From Panagrolaimus kolymaensis (lineage: Eukaryota; Nematoda; Chromadorea; Rhabditida; Panagrolaimidae): DNA of 64,000 nt. The translations under genes and the position numbers were made by a program. Under the pieces are notes generated by a model that saw nothing but the letters and a program-made list of their open reading frames with translations, made no database searches and was not told the DNA's origin. The first letter of the stretch is position 1; each line of letters starts with the position of its first letter. This document shows, piece by piece, positions 34,398 through 45,156 of this stretch. The stretch spans positions 1,984,001 through 2,048,000 of the forward strand of contig JAJQJQ010000021.1 of NCBI GenBank assembly GCA_028622995.1. The letters are read 5' to 3'.

Positions 34398-35469
34398 GAG
34401 CTGTTATATGAAACATGGAATTTTTTGATGCGACGATTAAATTTTAACAAATTTTCAATAACAAAACTGTTTGATATTGCATATAGATTTTGGATTTTCG
34501 CTTTTAAAACTGAGCATTTCCATAGAAGAAAATAAGTAAACCATCTTCGAGTTAGCGGGATAGCTCTTGAAAATGGTAACTTCCTTATCCACTAAAAGAA
34601 TTAAAAACTGTGTTTCTATCATCACAAAGGAAACGAAGAAAACTTTTGTTATCACAATTTTGTTGTGCTTTGAGACCAAACTTTTATGGATATACATAAT
34701 TTAATTATATTTGAAAAATTTGTTGCGGAAAAAAACTGATAAAAAATTTTTTAATTAGCCTCGTTATTTGATTTTCTTCCACAATAGATTACGTTAAACT
34801 GAGCTTCATCTTATAAAAAAGTAGCTAAATTTATAAAAAACAAATAAAGTTTTTATGTACTTTTTTATGTTGCAAAAAAAGCAAAAATTCATTGCAATTC
34901 ATTTATTTTATTATTTTATAACATTTTTTGAGTATCATATAAAAGCAAAAAGCCACAACCAATAAAAATAATAAAAGCAAGCCACCGATAATAAAATAAA
35001 AAATTAATAAATAAAACTGAGAATGAAAAAATAAGAGGGATAAAGCTCGATATTCAATTCAATGCTGCCGCAATAATAATAAAAACCCATTTGGAATAAA
35101 TTAAATAAAATAAATGTGAAAATGAGAGAAAAGTGAAAAAGCGAAAACAATAATAAATACTTTCAAGAAAGAAAGAAAGACCCGAGGTAGATTGATTTAA
35201 AATAATAAAAGCAAGCAAAAGAGATAATATTAAAAAAGCTTCTTTGGTTTTTTTTTGTTGGAGAAAAATATTTGTACCTAATACTAAATTTTTTTTTAAA
35301 AAAATGTAAAACTGTGTATGGAGTTCAATGAGGAACAAAAGTTTAAAAAAAAATAATTCTGTGAAACCATTGATCGAATTTTTTTTCGCTCCAAAAAAAA
35401 CTGTCCCATAATTCTTGATCAATTTTCGTGATAAAAATAAAGAAAAATAAACTGCAGCAACGGCTTTAA
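34398..35469. other. Intergenic, motif array
   Basis: AAACTG motifs near 34464, 34506, 34605, 34735, 34797, 35015, 35310, 35400 and 35450. No gene supported; frames here are lysine/isoleucine/phenylalanine-rich background. Confidence 0.4.
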
Positions 35470-37696
35470 TTATTCTAAAGCATTAGAAAATAGAGATACT
35501 GAACGGGCATCCACGCCTCGAGGAGTAATAATGGGTGAAAATGAATTTTGTGAAGAATGCTGCGTGAATGGGCCACTTCCATTTTCTGGATCATCTGTTA
35601 ATTCAGCTGTACTACTTGAAGAATCCGTACCAATTTTAAATGCAACTGGTTCGCGATTAATTGGCTGAAAAATAAGAAAAAGAGTAATAAATAACTGAAT
35701 ACATATGTAAGAATTAAACTGTTGAACATGGCAGAGCCATGAGAAAGAAATACAAATGTTGTCTTTTTTTGAAGTAATAAAACTGGTGAAAATTATAATT
35801 TTCGGAAGCTTTTTGAATTCAAGCTTTTACATCGAAAAAAATCTTAAATTTGTTTGCAGAAAATTAAACTGCATATTTGCAATCGCCATTATTCAATATT
35901 TTTGGCAGCGACCCGAGCAAAAACATGGTAATTTTTGTAAGAAAAAAAAAACTGATCCTTCTGTTCATACCTCATTATCAATTTCATTTTCATCATTTAG
36001 ATGTAAACTCTCAGTCATGGATTTAGCCATAAGAGTATTTTCACTCCAACATGCATTTGTTGATTTATCACTGACTTTCAAAGTGTCATATTCTTCTTCT
36101 TCGTCGATGACATCTTTATCTTCATATGATTCATTTATATGTGATAGAGAACATTGTCGTCCATGGACTTGATGCTTTTTATATTCATTGTTGCTGCTGC
36201 AACAATTAACAACACCAAATCCGTTGTCGTTTGCTTTTAAATCAATTCCATTTTCACAACCGCCGACAATTATGGAATCCCTCGCTGATGCAGGTTGACT
36301 TTCCAAATCGATTGAAGATAAATCAGAAAATTCATGAGTTGGCATTCGTCGAGATGAAAGGGTTGAACCTGATTCAACAAGATCAAGCCCACGAAAATTT
36401 ATTTCAAAACTTGATCGCCGACTTGATGGTGACCCATATGAAGCTAATTCAGCTTGTTCATCATCGGCATCACCACCATTTGAATCAGTTTTAGCAGAAA
36501 AATCCGAAACTGTTCGAGACGATGAATCGGTGGAAGTTTTAATTGATGGTTTTCCAATTAATTTACGTCTAATGGGTTCCATATGGGCATGTTCCCAAGG
36601 AGAAAATATAATTACATGTGGGTCCAAGCAATTTGGTGGATCATATACGGTGGATTGGTTGATACTGAAACTGGAATAATAAAAAAAACTTATAAATCTT
36701 TAAATTATTCTACCGAGAAAAAAAAAACTGTGAACATTGAAGCAACAACGTTGATCAATTTTTACTTAACAAAATTTTAAAACAAAAGCATTTAGAAAAA
36801 AAACTGTGAATTAGAGTATTTAATTTTCCTTTTTTTTAAACTGTGTCCTTGAACCCTCTGTGGTTCAGAAAAATTTTAAAACTGTTTTATTGGAAATCAA
36901 CTTCATCGAAGCCCATCAACAAAACAAACAAAAAACTTACGCAATAATTTCTTCAGCTCTCAATTGAAAATTATCGTAATCCCTTGAAAATAAATTCGCA
37001 GCCATTTGGTTTAAAATTGAATTAGGGTCTAATGGAAAGTTTTCTGTTAGAACCGCAAAAATTTCTTGTAAATACAACAAAATATCAATTATTTTATTTT
37101 TATCTCGCTTCCAAACTTTTGTTGGAAAACATCCTTGTAAATTTAATTCTTGATTCGCCGGATCGACGTAAGGATGAAATAATGGGGAATCAAATGTCAC
37201 TGTCTAAAAATTTGGTTTTTAGCATTTTTTTAAACTGAGTTATTTCGTTGTGTGGAATTTTTAAGCTTTAAACTGAACAAGTAAAAAAACACAAAGGTCT
37301 TACAGGAATTATAGGTGAGTCAGGAAATTCTTTGGGTAAAGTTAAAGTAAATCGAAATGTTCCACCGCTGTAACAACCTGATCGAACCATAATAAATCCC
37401 TTCCAAATTAGGTAATTCGTGTAAAGTGGAACAACATAAACACCATCGACTGGATCTTGACATAATCGTGAGCTAAAAGTGATACATATTTTTTTTATTA
37501 AAGCATTGGAGTTTAAAAGTCTTTAGAAAAGAAAAACTGGAGGTTTGATTGAGCATGTTTCGATGTAAATAATATTCGAAAATGTTGTTGTTAGAAAGAA
37601 ACAAATTTCAATGAACACAATAACTTACAATTCTGCAGTAACATAATTACTTTGATCTTGATCAACAACTGCAGGTGCTGATCGGCTTGATAACAT
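35470..37696 (-). CDS. AKTIP: AKTIP/FTS homologue (UEV-like, non-catalytic UBC fold)
   Basis: Five exons in gene order: 37696-37629, 37472-37304, 37203-36941, 36670-35971, 35664-35470, closing exactly to 464 residues. The N-terminal UBC-like domain (about residues 20-185) follows AKTIP closely: VTAEF, DGVYVVPLYTNYLIWKGFIM, CYSGGTFRFTLTLP, FDSPLFHPYVDP, VWKRDKNKIIDILLYL, LDPNSIL, and finally DPHVIIFSPWEHAHMEPIRR, the family's DPYAISFSPWNP segment. No active-site cysteine is apparent at the usual place, as in the family. AKTIP works with Hook proteins and FHIP in dynein-linked vesicle transport. The long C-terminal half (about 190-464) is serine/aspartate-rich, probably disordered, and much longer than in vertebrate AKTIP. 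Introns contain AAACTG motifs in the orientation opposite to transcription. Confidence 0.9.
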
Positions 37697-37951
37697 TGTG
37701 TATCTAAGCAACAAACAAAAAAGTAATAAAAACTATAACAACATTCATCAAAATATATTCAGGTAATCCTCGGTATATTCCATTTTCAAATAAGTTTATA
37801 TACTCCTCTTTTTTTCTATCATTTATTTATTTAAATCATGACAAAATAAACCGACTCAATACAAATGTTACAATTTTAAAAAACCAATATGAGTAGGTTT
37901 TACATATTCTAAGATAATAAACACATAAATGAATGTGATGATGCATCTATT

Positions 37952-38724
37952 TTATTCTTGTTTCTTGACAAAGAGATTTCCTGGCCAAAGAGGTTTTCCA
38001 TAAGTGATTGAAGCAAGATTATAAAAAGCCATAGCTAAGCAAAAGTAAGCCAAAACTTTTGCAACTCTTGTAAGATTAGCATCGAATGGAGTAGCTTCTT
38101 CACTTTTTAAACCAGCATCAAGACCAGCCTAAAAAAGAGAAATCGTTAGTTAGAATATATGATTTAAGACATGTTTGATTTAGTGTTTACTACAACATTT
38201 TAAAATTATAAAACTTACTGAAAAAGCTTCAACAGTTTTACGAAGTTTAGGATCATAGAGGCCATATTTTCCCATAACAAGTTTACCACAACGAGTTCCT
38301 TCAGGAAGACGAGGAAGGATCTTTCCAGCAGCTCCAAGTTGCCATTCACCAGGATTTAAAGGATCAAATTCTTCAAGTGTTGGTGGTTTTCTGCCTGCAT
38401 TTGTTGGAATTCCAGAAACAGCTCGAGATGAAACTCGACTAATATGTTGTGCACCAGCTTGAGCTCCACGACTTAACATACTGACTTGATCTTGATAAAT
38501 TATTTGAGCTGGAGGTTGTACAGTTGATGAAACAGACACCTGAAATGGAAGACTTTAACACACTTTTGTTAAGACGTAAAAGAACATATATTGATTTCTC
38601 GCAAAATCAACAAGAATTACATATAAAAGGTTTAAAAAAAGAAACAAACAAAATGACTGACTTGTGGGCCAGATTTCAATGGAACAACACGATTAAATAC
38701 TTGTGAGAAGCGATAAGAAGACAT
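37952..38724 (-). CDS. Small single-pass membrane protein, mitochondrial-like
   Basis: Exons in gene order: 38724-38662, 38539-38219, 38128-37952, all phase 0, 186 residues. The N-terminus (MSSYRFSQVFNRVVPLKSGP) is basic and lacks acidic residues, like a mitochondrial presequence. The middle is polar with RKPPTLEEFDPLNPGEWQLG. One hydrophobic helix lies near 150-170 (VAKVLAYFCLAMAFYNLA), followed by a short tail GKPLWPGNLFVKKQE. Size and shape fit a nematode accessory subunit of a respiratory complex or a similar inner-membrane protein; I do not recognise the family and assign no function. Codon use and tight exons indicate a well-expressed, conserved gene. It sits 255 bp downstream of the AKTIP start on the same strand; an operon is possible but unsupported. 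Confidence 0.8.
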
Positions 38725-40495
38725 TTTAGTTGATTACCAGCTAAAAAAATGAAAGATGAGAAAAGAAAAGATGCAAGAAAATTAGTAAAAAAAAGTTCAC
38801 GAAATTGACGCAACGGTTAGATGGACGACAATAATGGTTTTGTGCTAAAGCCAAAAATGGTGTTATTGAAATATGCTAATTTTCAATAATAAAAAAAAGG
38901 TAAATCTTTACAGCGCTTGCTTGAAAGATTGAAAAACAAAAAATTCCATATTTTTTTGTTGCAAAAATTCACGTTGTTATGCATTTATCTGTTTCGTGTC
39001 AAAACCAAGTAGCTTTTAATTCAATTTGATGAACAAAAACGCAGGCAAAAGCAAACATGCAAGAAATGGATTTGTTCATTTTCAACCAATGCAGCATAGC
39101 TCTTTATTATTTATACTTATTATTTTTTTAAATAATTTTACAAGACTGAATTTGATAATAGTATGCAAGTGGCTAAGAAATCACATGAATTCCAAGAAGA
39201 AGAAAAACAACAATTATTTTAAAAATCAATTATGTGTTTTTTAATAATGTTCCGAGTATTTAGAAAGAGAAAATGAATAAAACTTTGCAACCAATTTTGT
39301 TTGGTGATGCTTCTTGATCAAATTTGTCTTTTTTACTTGAACTTCTAAGATAAAATCGAACTTAAAAATTTATTCAAATCATTTCTTTTCCAAGAACTTT
39401 TTCAGGATTCAAGAATTGAACACATTGAATAATTTTTGTTTTTTCTTGTTTAAATCAAAAAAGTAGATTTTAAAAAATAACTTTCTAAAAGTTTGGCATC
39501 TGTTATTGTTTCAAAAAAGAAGAAGATAAGGCGCAACAATTCGCCCTCAATATGTTGCACACCGAATTAGTTAAAGATAATAAAAAAACATTCTATCTTC
39601 CAATTATGTGACATTTTGACGCCCTCAATCATATGTGTAAAGCTTCACAGCTGGAAACCTCTTGGAATGGAGTGGATTGCTAATGGAAAATGGAATGCTA
39701 GTTAATTATTTCAGTCTTTCACCCATGCTAATAAAATAATTAAAGGGTTTCTTTTACCATAAAAATTGACAGATGCGTAAATAATGTTTATTCAATGGCC
39801 CGAAAATAGATAATTCAAAAATCAAGAAGGATTCAAAATACTTCAGTTCATTGTTATTTTTCCTTGTAATACTTCTTTTCCTTTTTAACCCGAGGCACAT
39901 TTTTTTTTTCTAAACAAAAACTTTATTTTCCTAATTTTATCTTGTTTTTGATGAAACATTTTATCGAAACTCTGAACGTCTGGCGAATATCGTGGTCATT
40001 AAAACTTTGCAATCATTTTCGAAAAAACTGCCGAGGTTTATTTACTTCAAAGACTTCCAAGTTTTTATTTACTCTTATCAGAAAATTTTACGCAGCACAA
40101 TATTTATTAATATAGAACATAAAATTCGTAAAGGCCTTCCTAATTCTTTGATCTTGCACAATTTTTTACTTGTCGTGTTATTAAAAACTTTTGTCGTTGT
40201 CGTCCATAAAATGTTTGAGAGGTCAAAAAGATAAGCTTGTTTCTTTTGTAGTTTCCGCATTATTTTTTGAGTAGAATGATATTCGTATTTGCTTTTGTGA
40301 TATCTGTTGTTACACAATAAACATGCCACGATTTTTTGTGGATATAGCGATGGCGACTGTTGGATAACGACAGTTGCGCGAACAAAAAAAGGGCGGAGGA
40401 CAATATTATTTCTGTTTTGCGTCGGTATTCTTTTGAAGCATAAGCGTTAAAAAAAGTCCAAAATCCAAAAAAAACAGACGCTAAAATAAAAAGAG
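38725..40495. other. Intergenic, largely motif-free
   Basis: No gene or element recognised. Only isolated ACTG motifs (near 39145 and 40026). This stretch lies between the two convergent motif domains. Confidence 0.4.
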
Positions 40496-41350
40496 ATCGG
40501 AACCAGGGATGAGCGGAATTCCGCTTCCGTTTCCGTTTCCGCGGAATTCCGTGGTTTTTTTGCTTCCGTTTCCGTTTCCGCTTCCGTAAAAAAAATTATA
40601 AATTTCCGTTTCCGTTTCCGCTTCCGCTGAAAAAATGGCGGAAATCTTAAACGGAAATGCTTTATTTTTTCCCAGAAAACTTATAGAAACTTCACTTTTT
40701 GAAGGGAATTTCTCTATTTCCAACCTTTTTTAATATCTAATTTTTATTTTAAATCTGTTTAAATGTTTCTAAAAAAAGTCGAAAACATGCTTGTTTCAGT
40801 CTTAAATGGTATCAATTAGCATTCTTTGAAGTCAAAAAACTTCGAAAATTCGTTTCATTCAAATTAATCCGAAATAGTTAATTAATATCTAATAAACATT
40901 TAAAGAGCAAACACATGTATATTTTTCATTTCTATGATACATTGCAATTCGCAAATATGAGTGAGCATAAAACTATACTAATTACACTAACTAATAGACA
41001 AAAAGTTTAAAAACATATGTGAATTTTTTATTAAAAGCTTTTAACTGATTCACTTTAACTAAAAGTAAAAAATTTTATAAAGAGAAAACAATATATTAAA
41101 CTCTGAGCATTAAGAAGTCAGTTTCAAAAGAAAAATTTTAGAAAGCAAATTTTAATAAGAAAAAAAAATTACCGCTTCCACTTCCGTTTCCGCGGAATTC
41201 CGCCCTTTTTTCGCTTCCGTTTCCGTTTCCGCTTCCGTAAAAAAAATTTTAACCTCCGTTTCCGTTTCCGCTTTTACGGAACTGCCTCAGTTCCGTTTCC
41301 GGTTCCTTCCGTTTAAGGAAAAGTCACTTCCGCTCATCCCTGATCGGAAC
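40496..41350. mobile_element. hAT MITE with subterminal TTCCG repeats
   Basis: An 839-bp element (40504-41342) with termini CAGGGATGAGCGGAA and reverse complement and 8-bp duplication ATCGGAAC (40496-40503, 41343-41350). The subterminal regions (40515-40680, 41170-41300) are degenerate tandem arrays of TTCCGTTTCCGC-type hexamers in inverted orientation. The middle 480 bp is unrelated A/T-rich DNA. The terminus differs by one base from the MITE at 33051 over the first 14 bp, so they share a family of ends. Confidence 0.94.
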
Positions 41351-41512
41351 CAGCAAAGATCGAATTAATCGTATCCTTTAAAAAAAGTTATTTGGTCTAT
41401 TTTCCTATCTCAAAATTGAGGTATATTTTTGTGGTGGCTTTAAAATTTTTTAACCAAAATTTTATAACTTACAGATAACCAATTCAAAACTATTTCAAGG
41501 CTTTCTTCCATC

Positions 41513-43855
41513 ATGTCACTTTCTGATTTTGAAGGCTATCCTTTGCAATATCGCGCTGCCGTTGAAAAACTTTTCAAAGATGTTGAAGCAACTTCTGAAA
41601 TTGCAACAAAAAAAAATGTTATTTGAAGCTTTTTTGGATAAATACACTGGAGTTGTTTCAATTTTTTTGAAATGGGAAGAGTAAGATTTAAAAAATGCTA
41701 AATTTATTTAAATATTGAGATGGTGTTTAATTTAGAGAAGAGTCGATTGTTGATGAACATGGGATAGCAGAATCAGCATTCGACGAAATTTTACCGAGGA
41801 ATTTCAACCATTTATATTATGATGACATTAAAAGTGTTGGTATGATGAATGTTCGAGCGTTGGTATGTTTTTAAAAAATTACTAAAAAATACCGTTTTTG
41901 TCCTTGTCAAATTAGAGACTTATCTTCTCTTGGCTTCACCAAATTTTTTAATTGTTACATTTTACACTAAAAAAAATTTCTTTCTCGGAGTTTCATAAAA
42001 TTAAAGAAAACTTACATATTCGAATCCTTAAACTTTGTAGGGAAACATCAAAAAAGGAATTCATTTTTCTCGTAAAAACCTCTTCGCGTTTTCTCGAAAT
42101 GAATTCCAAAATTTAGAAGACTTGGAAGATCTCATTTTTCTTCCACATGAAAAAATGGAAGAAATATGGGAACATTATTTACGCGAATCAGGTGCGTTTT
42201 CTTCCACTCTTAAAACTATAATAAACATGAGACTTTTTTAAGCCAAATTATTAACCAAAGAAACGGAAGAAAAGTTCAAAAAAGCGTGTGAGATTTACCA
42301 AAAAATTAGTGAGGCTGATGCTGAAAATGATGATGAAAAATGGTTTCATGCAATTAAAGAAGTGAATGACGAAGATTTTGTAATCCAAAACGTTGAATGC
42401 CGAATTGGAAGAAATCCATTGAATTTAAAAATGTGGAATCTTTATTTTGAGCATTTGAAGGTTAAAAACTCAATGGTGAGTTAAATTATTAAAATATGTT
42501 CATCCTAAAATCGAATATGCTCAAGGTTAAAACTAAATTATTTTTAGGCAATTTTGGATGTGTACCGTAGATATTGCCGCTTGTTTTTGGGAGATGTTGA
42601 GACCCGTCAAACCTACCACAAGGAAATACAAAAATTTAAAAAAATGGGAAAAGATGTTTCCAAATGGATTTTGGATTCCATTAAATTTGAACATGATTTT
42701 GAAAATGAAGAAAATGCTTTAGCTTTAATGCATTTTTTAGATGCTCATGCTTTACAAAAAATCGAAGAAAAAGCCGATAATAAGATTTTTGAAGCTTTCA
42801 AATCCACGATGATTCAGCAAAAACATAAAGTTTCCTCCAATGCTAATTTACCAAAGATTAAACTTTCAAAAAGCTCTAATTATATTTATCAAAAATTCTC
42901 CCTTCCTCCGGATGTTATTGACCAACTTCGAAAAAAGGCAAATCCTTGGATTCTACAAAAGCTTCAAAAAACAGCAAAGTTTTTTTTTGCAAAATCAAAA
43001 ACTCCTATCTGTCAAAATCTTAAAATTGCTGATATAGGATATGGAGATAAGTCAAAATACGTTCATGATTCCATTTTCATCTACCCAAAAAATCCTCTCA
43101 AATTTGAAAGACTTTTCCTCGTAAACAAAATTGATGTGACAACATTCATGGGCCCTAAAATTCTATCAAAATATATTTCAAAAATTGCTATATCTAAAAT
43201 TCTGTTTTTAAACATTTTGAGTGAAAACATTACTCTTGCTGAACTAAAATTTTTGGCTCCAAATTTGCGTGAATTCCAATTTCAAGACGCTAAATTCATG
43301 ATTGATGCTAATAACATTGCGTCCTTTCATGAAGTTCTACAAGTTTTACCAAAAATTGAAGAATTAGGGTTAGTTTTGAACATTTATAAAATTAATTCTT
43401 TATTGATTTATTTTTCAGTATTTTTACTAATCCTTATTTTAATAATGAAACAAATCAAAAAATGGTTGAAATCGAACGTGAAACAAAATATAAAAAACTT
43501 GTAATTTGGGATTTACCATCTTTTTTTGATCCTATTTCTTTTTGTGCTTTTGTTAAAGTAAGTTTGTTTAATTATTTTAATTAAATGAAAACAATAGCAA
43601 AAAAAAAAACAGTATACTTCGAATTTTTTGAATATTTGAACAACGAAGATCCAATTTAATAAAATTAAATAAAGTAACACTTATCTTTCCTTTTATTTTT
43701 TTCAGAAAAATGCAGCATCCACAGCCTTTTTTGCTATTGGATACGAAAGCGATGTAACAAATGAAGTCAGAACCAACACTGGCGCTGTTTTTAAAACTTT
43801 TAATGATTCATTCGATGGCGAAGTTCGTCTCATCAGTAACACGTTTGCTTTTTAA
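41513..43855 (+). CDS. HAT-repeat (PRP39-like) protein with F-box-like C-terminal half, frameshifted
   Basis: Seven exons: 41513-41680, 41736-41862, 42041-42191, 42243-42475, 42548-43368, 43419-43557, 43706-43855. All later phases close. The first exon needs removal of one base in a run of nine A (41608-41616); otherwise translation stops after 37 codons. The frame-corrected length would be about 595 residues. The N-terminal third (through MWNLYFEHL...ILDVYRRYCRLFLGDVETRQTY) has the aromatic/acidic spacing of half-a-TPR repeats as in PRP39-type splicing factors. After residue about 300 the sequence changes to SLPPDVIDQLRKKANPW followed by KFFFAKSKTPIC and leucine-rich LAELKFLAPNLREF, like nematode F-box proteins with their associated C-terminal region. 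A PRP39/F-box chimera is my inference from motif resemblance, not a search. The frameshift may be a homopolymer error or real inactivation. Confidence 0.68.
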
Positions 43856-44442
43856 TTCTTATTATTAATGCATAATTTTTTTAAATCGCTTTTATATTAA
43901 AAAAGAGTCTTGAATCAAAAGCTTATGTCTCAAAATATTCCATTTAGCGAGAAAAAAAACTTTCAAGTTTCATTGCCTTGTTTTCTTTTTTTTATGACAG
44001 TTTTCATTTTTCCTCCATTTTCTGTATGATTTTTATTCCTTCGGAAAATTATTTATTAAATTTTCTTCTATCATCTTTACTTCCTATTTTTGTTTAGCAA
44101 AACTTTTTCACCCATATTTTTTTGTTCTAAAGTTTTTCAATCCAATCAATGAAAACAAACTTTATTTTAAAAAGTAACAATAAAAAAAATCTTTACAGTT
44201 TTATTCTTTAATTTATTTTTCTAAAAAGCATTTACTTTTTTGGTATTATTTTTGTTGTTTGCAAAATCAATAAATAAATAAAAGAAAATAAAGATAAGCG
44301 AAGAAAGTGTTTTAAATACAAATTAATTAAGTGGTTTATTATTTGGTTGGTTGATCCAATTTTTGTTGAGCTCTCTGCGTTTTTTTGATGATGATAATAA
44401 AAAAAGATGGTGGATGGTGGTTGTTTTGGGTTGCAAAAAATA
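43856..44442. other. Short intergenic region between convergent genes
   Basis: Between the HAT/F-box gene (+) and the calcitonin-type gene (-), both ending here. CAGTTTT motifs near 44000 and 44197 mark the start of motif domain D. No gene seen. Confidence 0.4.
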
Positions 44443-45156
44443 TTATTTCCCTGGTCCGGCAAAACTTGAAAATTTTCCTGCCTAAAAAAATAAAAAATCA
44501 TAGAATTATAATTTTAATTTTTTACAGTTTTTTTACACTCGGAAAGAAAAAAGAAAGAACAGTTTTTCAAAAACCTCAAAAAGGCTAATCCAGTTTTAAA
44601 AATGTTCCAAATTGGTTGCGAAATATCAAGGTTTTTTTTAAAGGAAGATCCCGAAAAAAAAAATAATTCCATTTAATTTTTACAGTTTTTTAAATACAGT
44701 TTTGTGTCACTAAACACGGCGAACTCAGTTTTAAATAAAATTTTAAAATTGGTGGAGAAAAAATCATAGATTTTTTTCCCATCTTGACGAAGGAACAAAC
44801 TACGCAGTTAAAAAATCTTACTTGAAATTTAGCAAACATCATATCGGATAAATCACATCCTTGTGAAAGGCCAGCATTGATCAAACATGGGCGATCTCTT
44901 CTGACTAATCTTGGCCTATAAAAAATAATATAGTTTTCACGGTACTCAGTTTTTATGTATTTTTTCTATAATTTTTCAGTTATAAATTCACCAAAAATAA
45001 AACCCAAAAACTTTAGAACTCCTCCAGTTTAAAAAAAGTAACTTACTTTTCTTCAAAAGTTTTGGGGAACATCCATTCAATTGATTGGGCATTGGTTAAA
45101 GAAATAAAAATAATTGAAAGAAATAAAGCAAAAAATAATTTTTTTAACGACCACAT
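44443..45156 (-). CDS. Calcitonin-type neuropeptide precursor
   Basis: Three exons in gene order: 45156-45047, 44915-44822, 44481-44443, closing exactly to 80 residues. Signal peptide at about 1-24 (MWSLKKLFFALFLSIIFISL then TNA). A short spacer ends PRLVRRDRP, giving a dibasic processing site. The predicted peptide starts near CLINAGLSQGC with a disulfide-forming cysteine pair, continues DLSDMMFAKFQ, then AGKFSSFAGP, and ends with GK before the stop, giving a C-terminal proline amide. CxINAGLSxGCD followed by an amidated Pro is the hallmark of arthropod and nematode calcitonin-type peptides (nlp-73-like in Caenorhabditis, from memory). Expected to be secreted from neurons and to act on a class B GPCR. 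The last exon encodes only 12 residues, so contiguous-frame scans miss this gene. Confidence 0.85.

Larger units (their letters stand above)
21175..37560 (+). repeat. Motif domain C: AAACTG on + strand
   Basis: Dense AAACTG/TAACTG sites on the + strand, interrupted by the palindrome 21548-22605 and the foldback 32632-34397. Between 27350 and 28640 there are about nineteen, with spacings of roughly 40-125 bp (mean about 70). Sites continue through introns of the quiver-like and AKTIP genes, both on the minus strand. A few opposite-orientation copies exist, such as CAGTTT near 24865. Sparse in low-complexity tracts 26700-27330 and 28670-29640. Confidence 0.7.
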
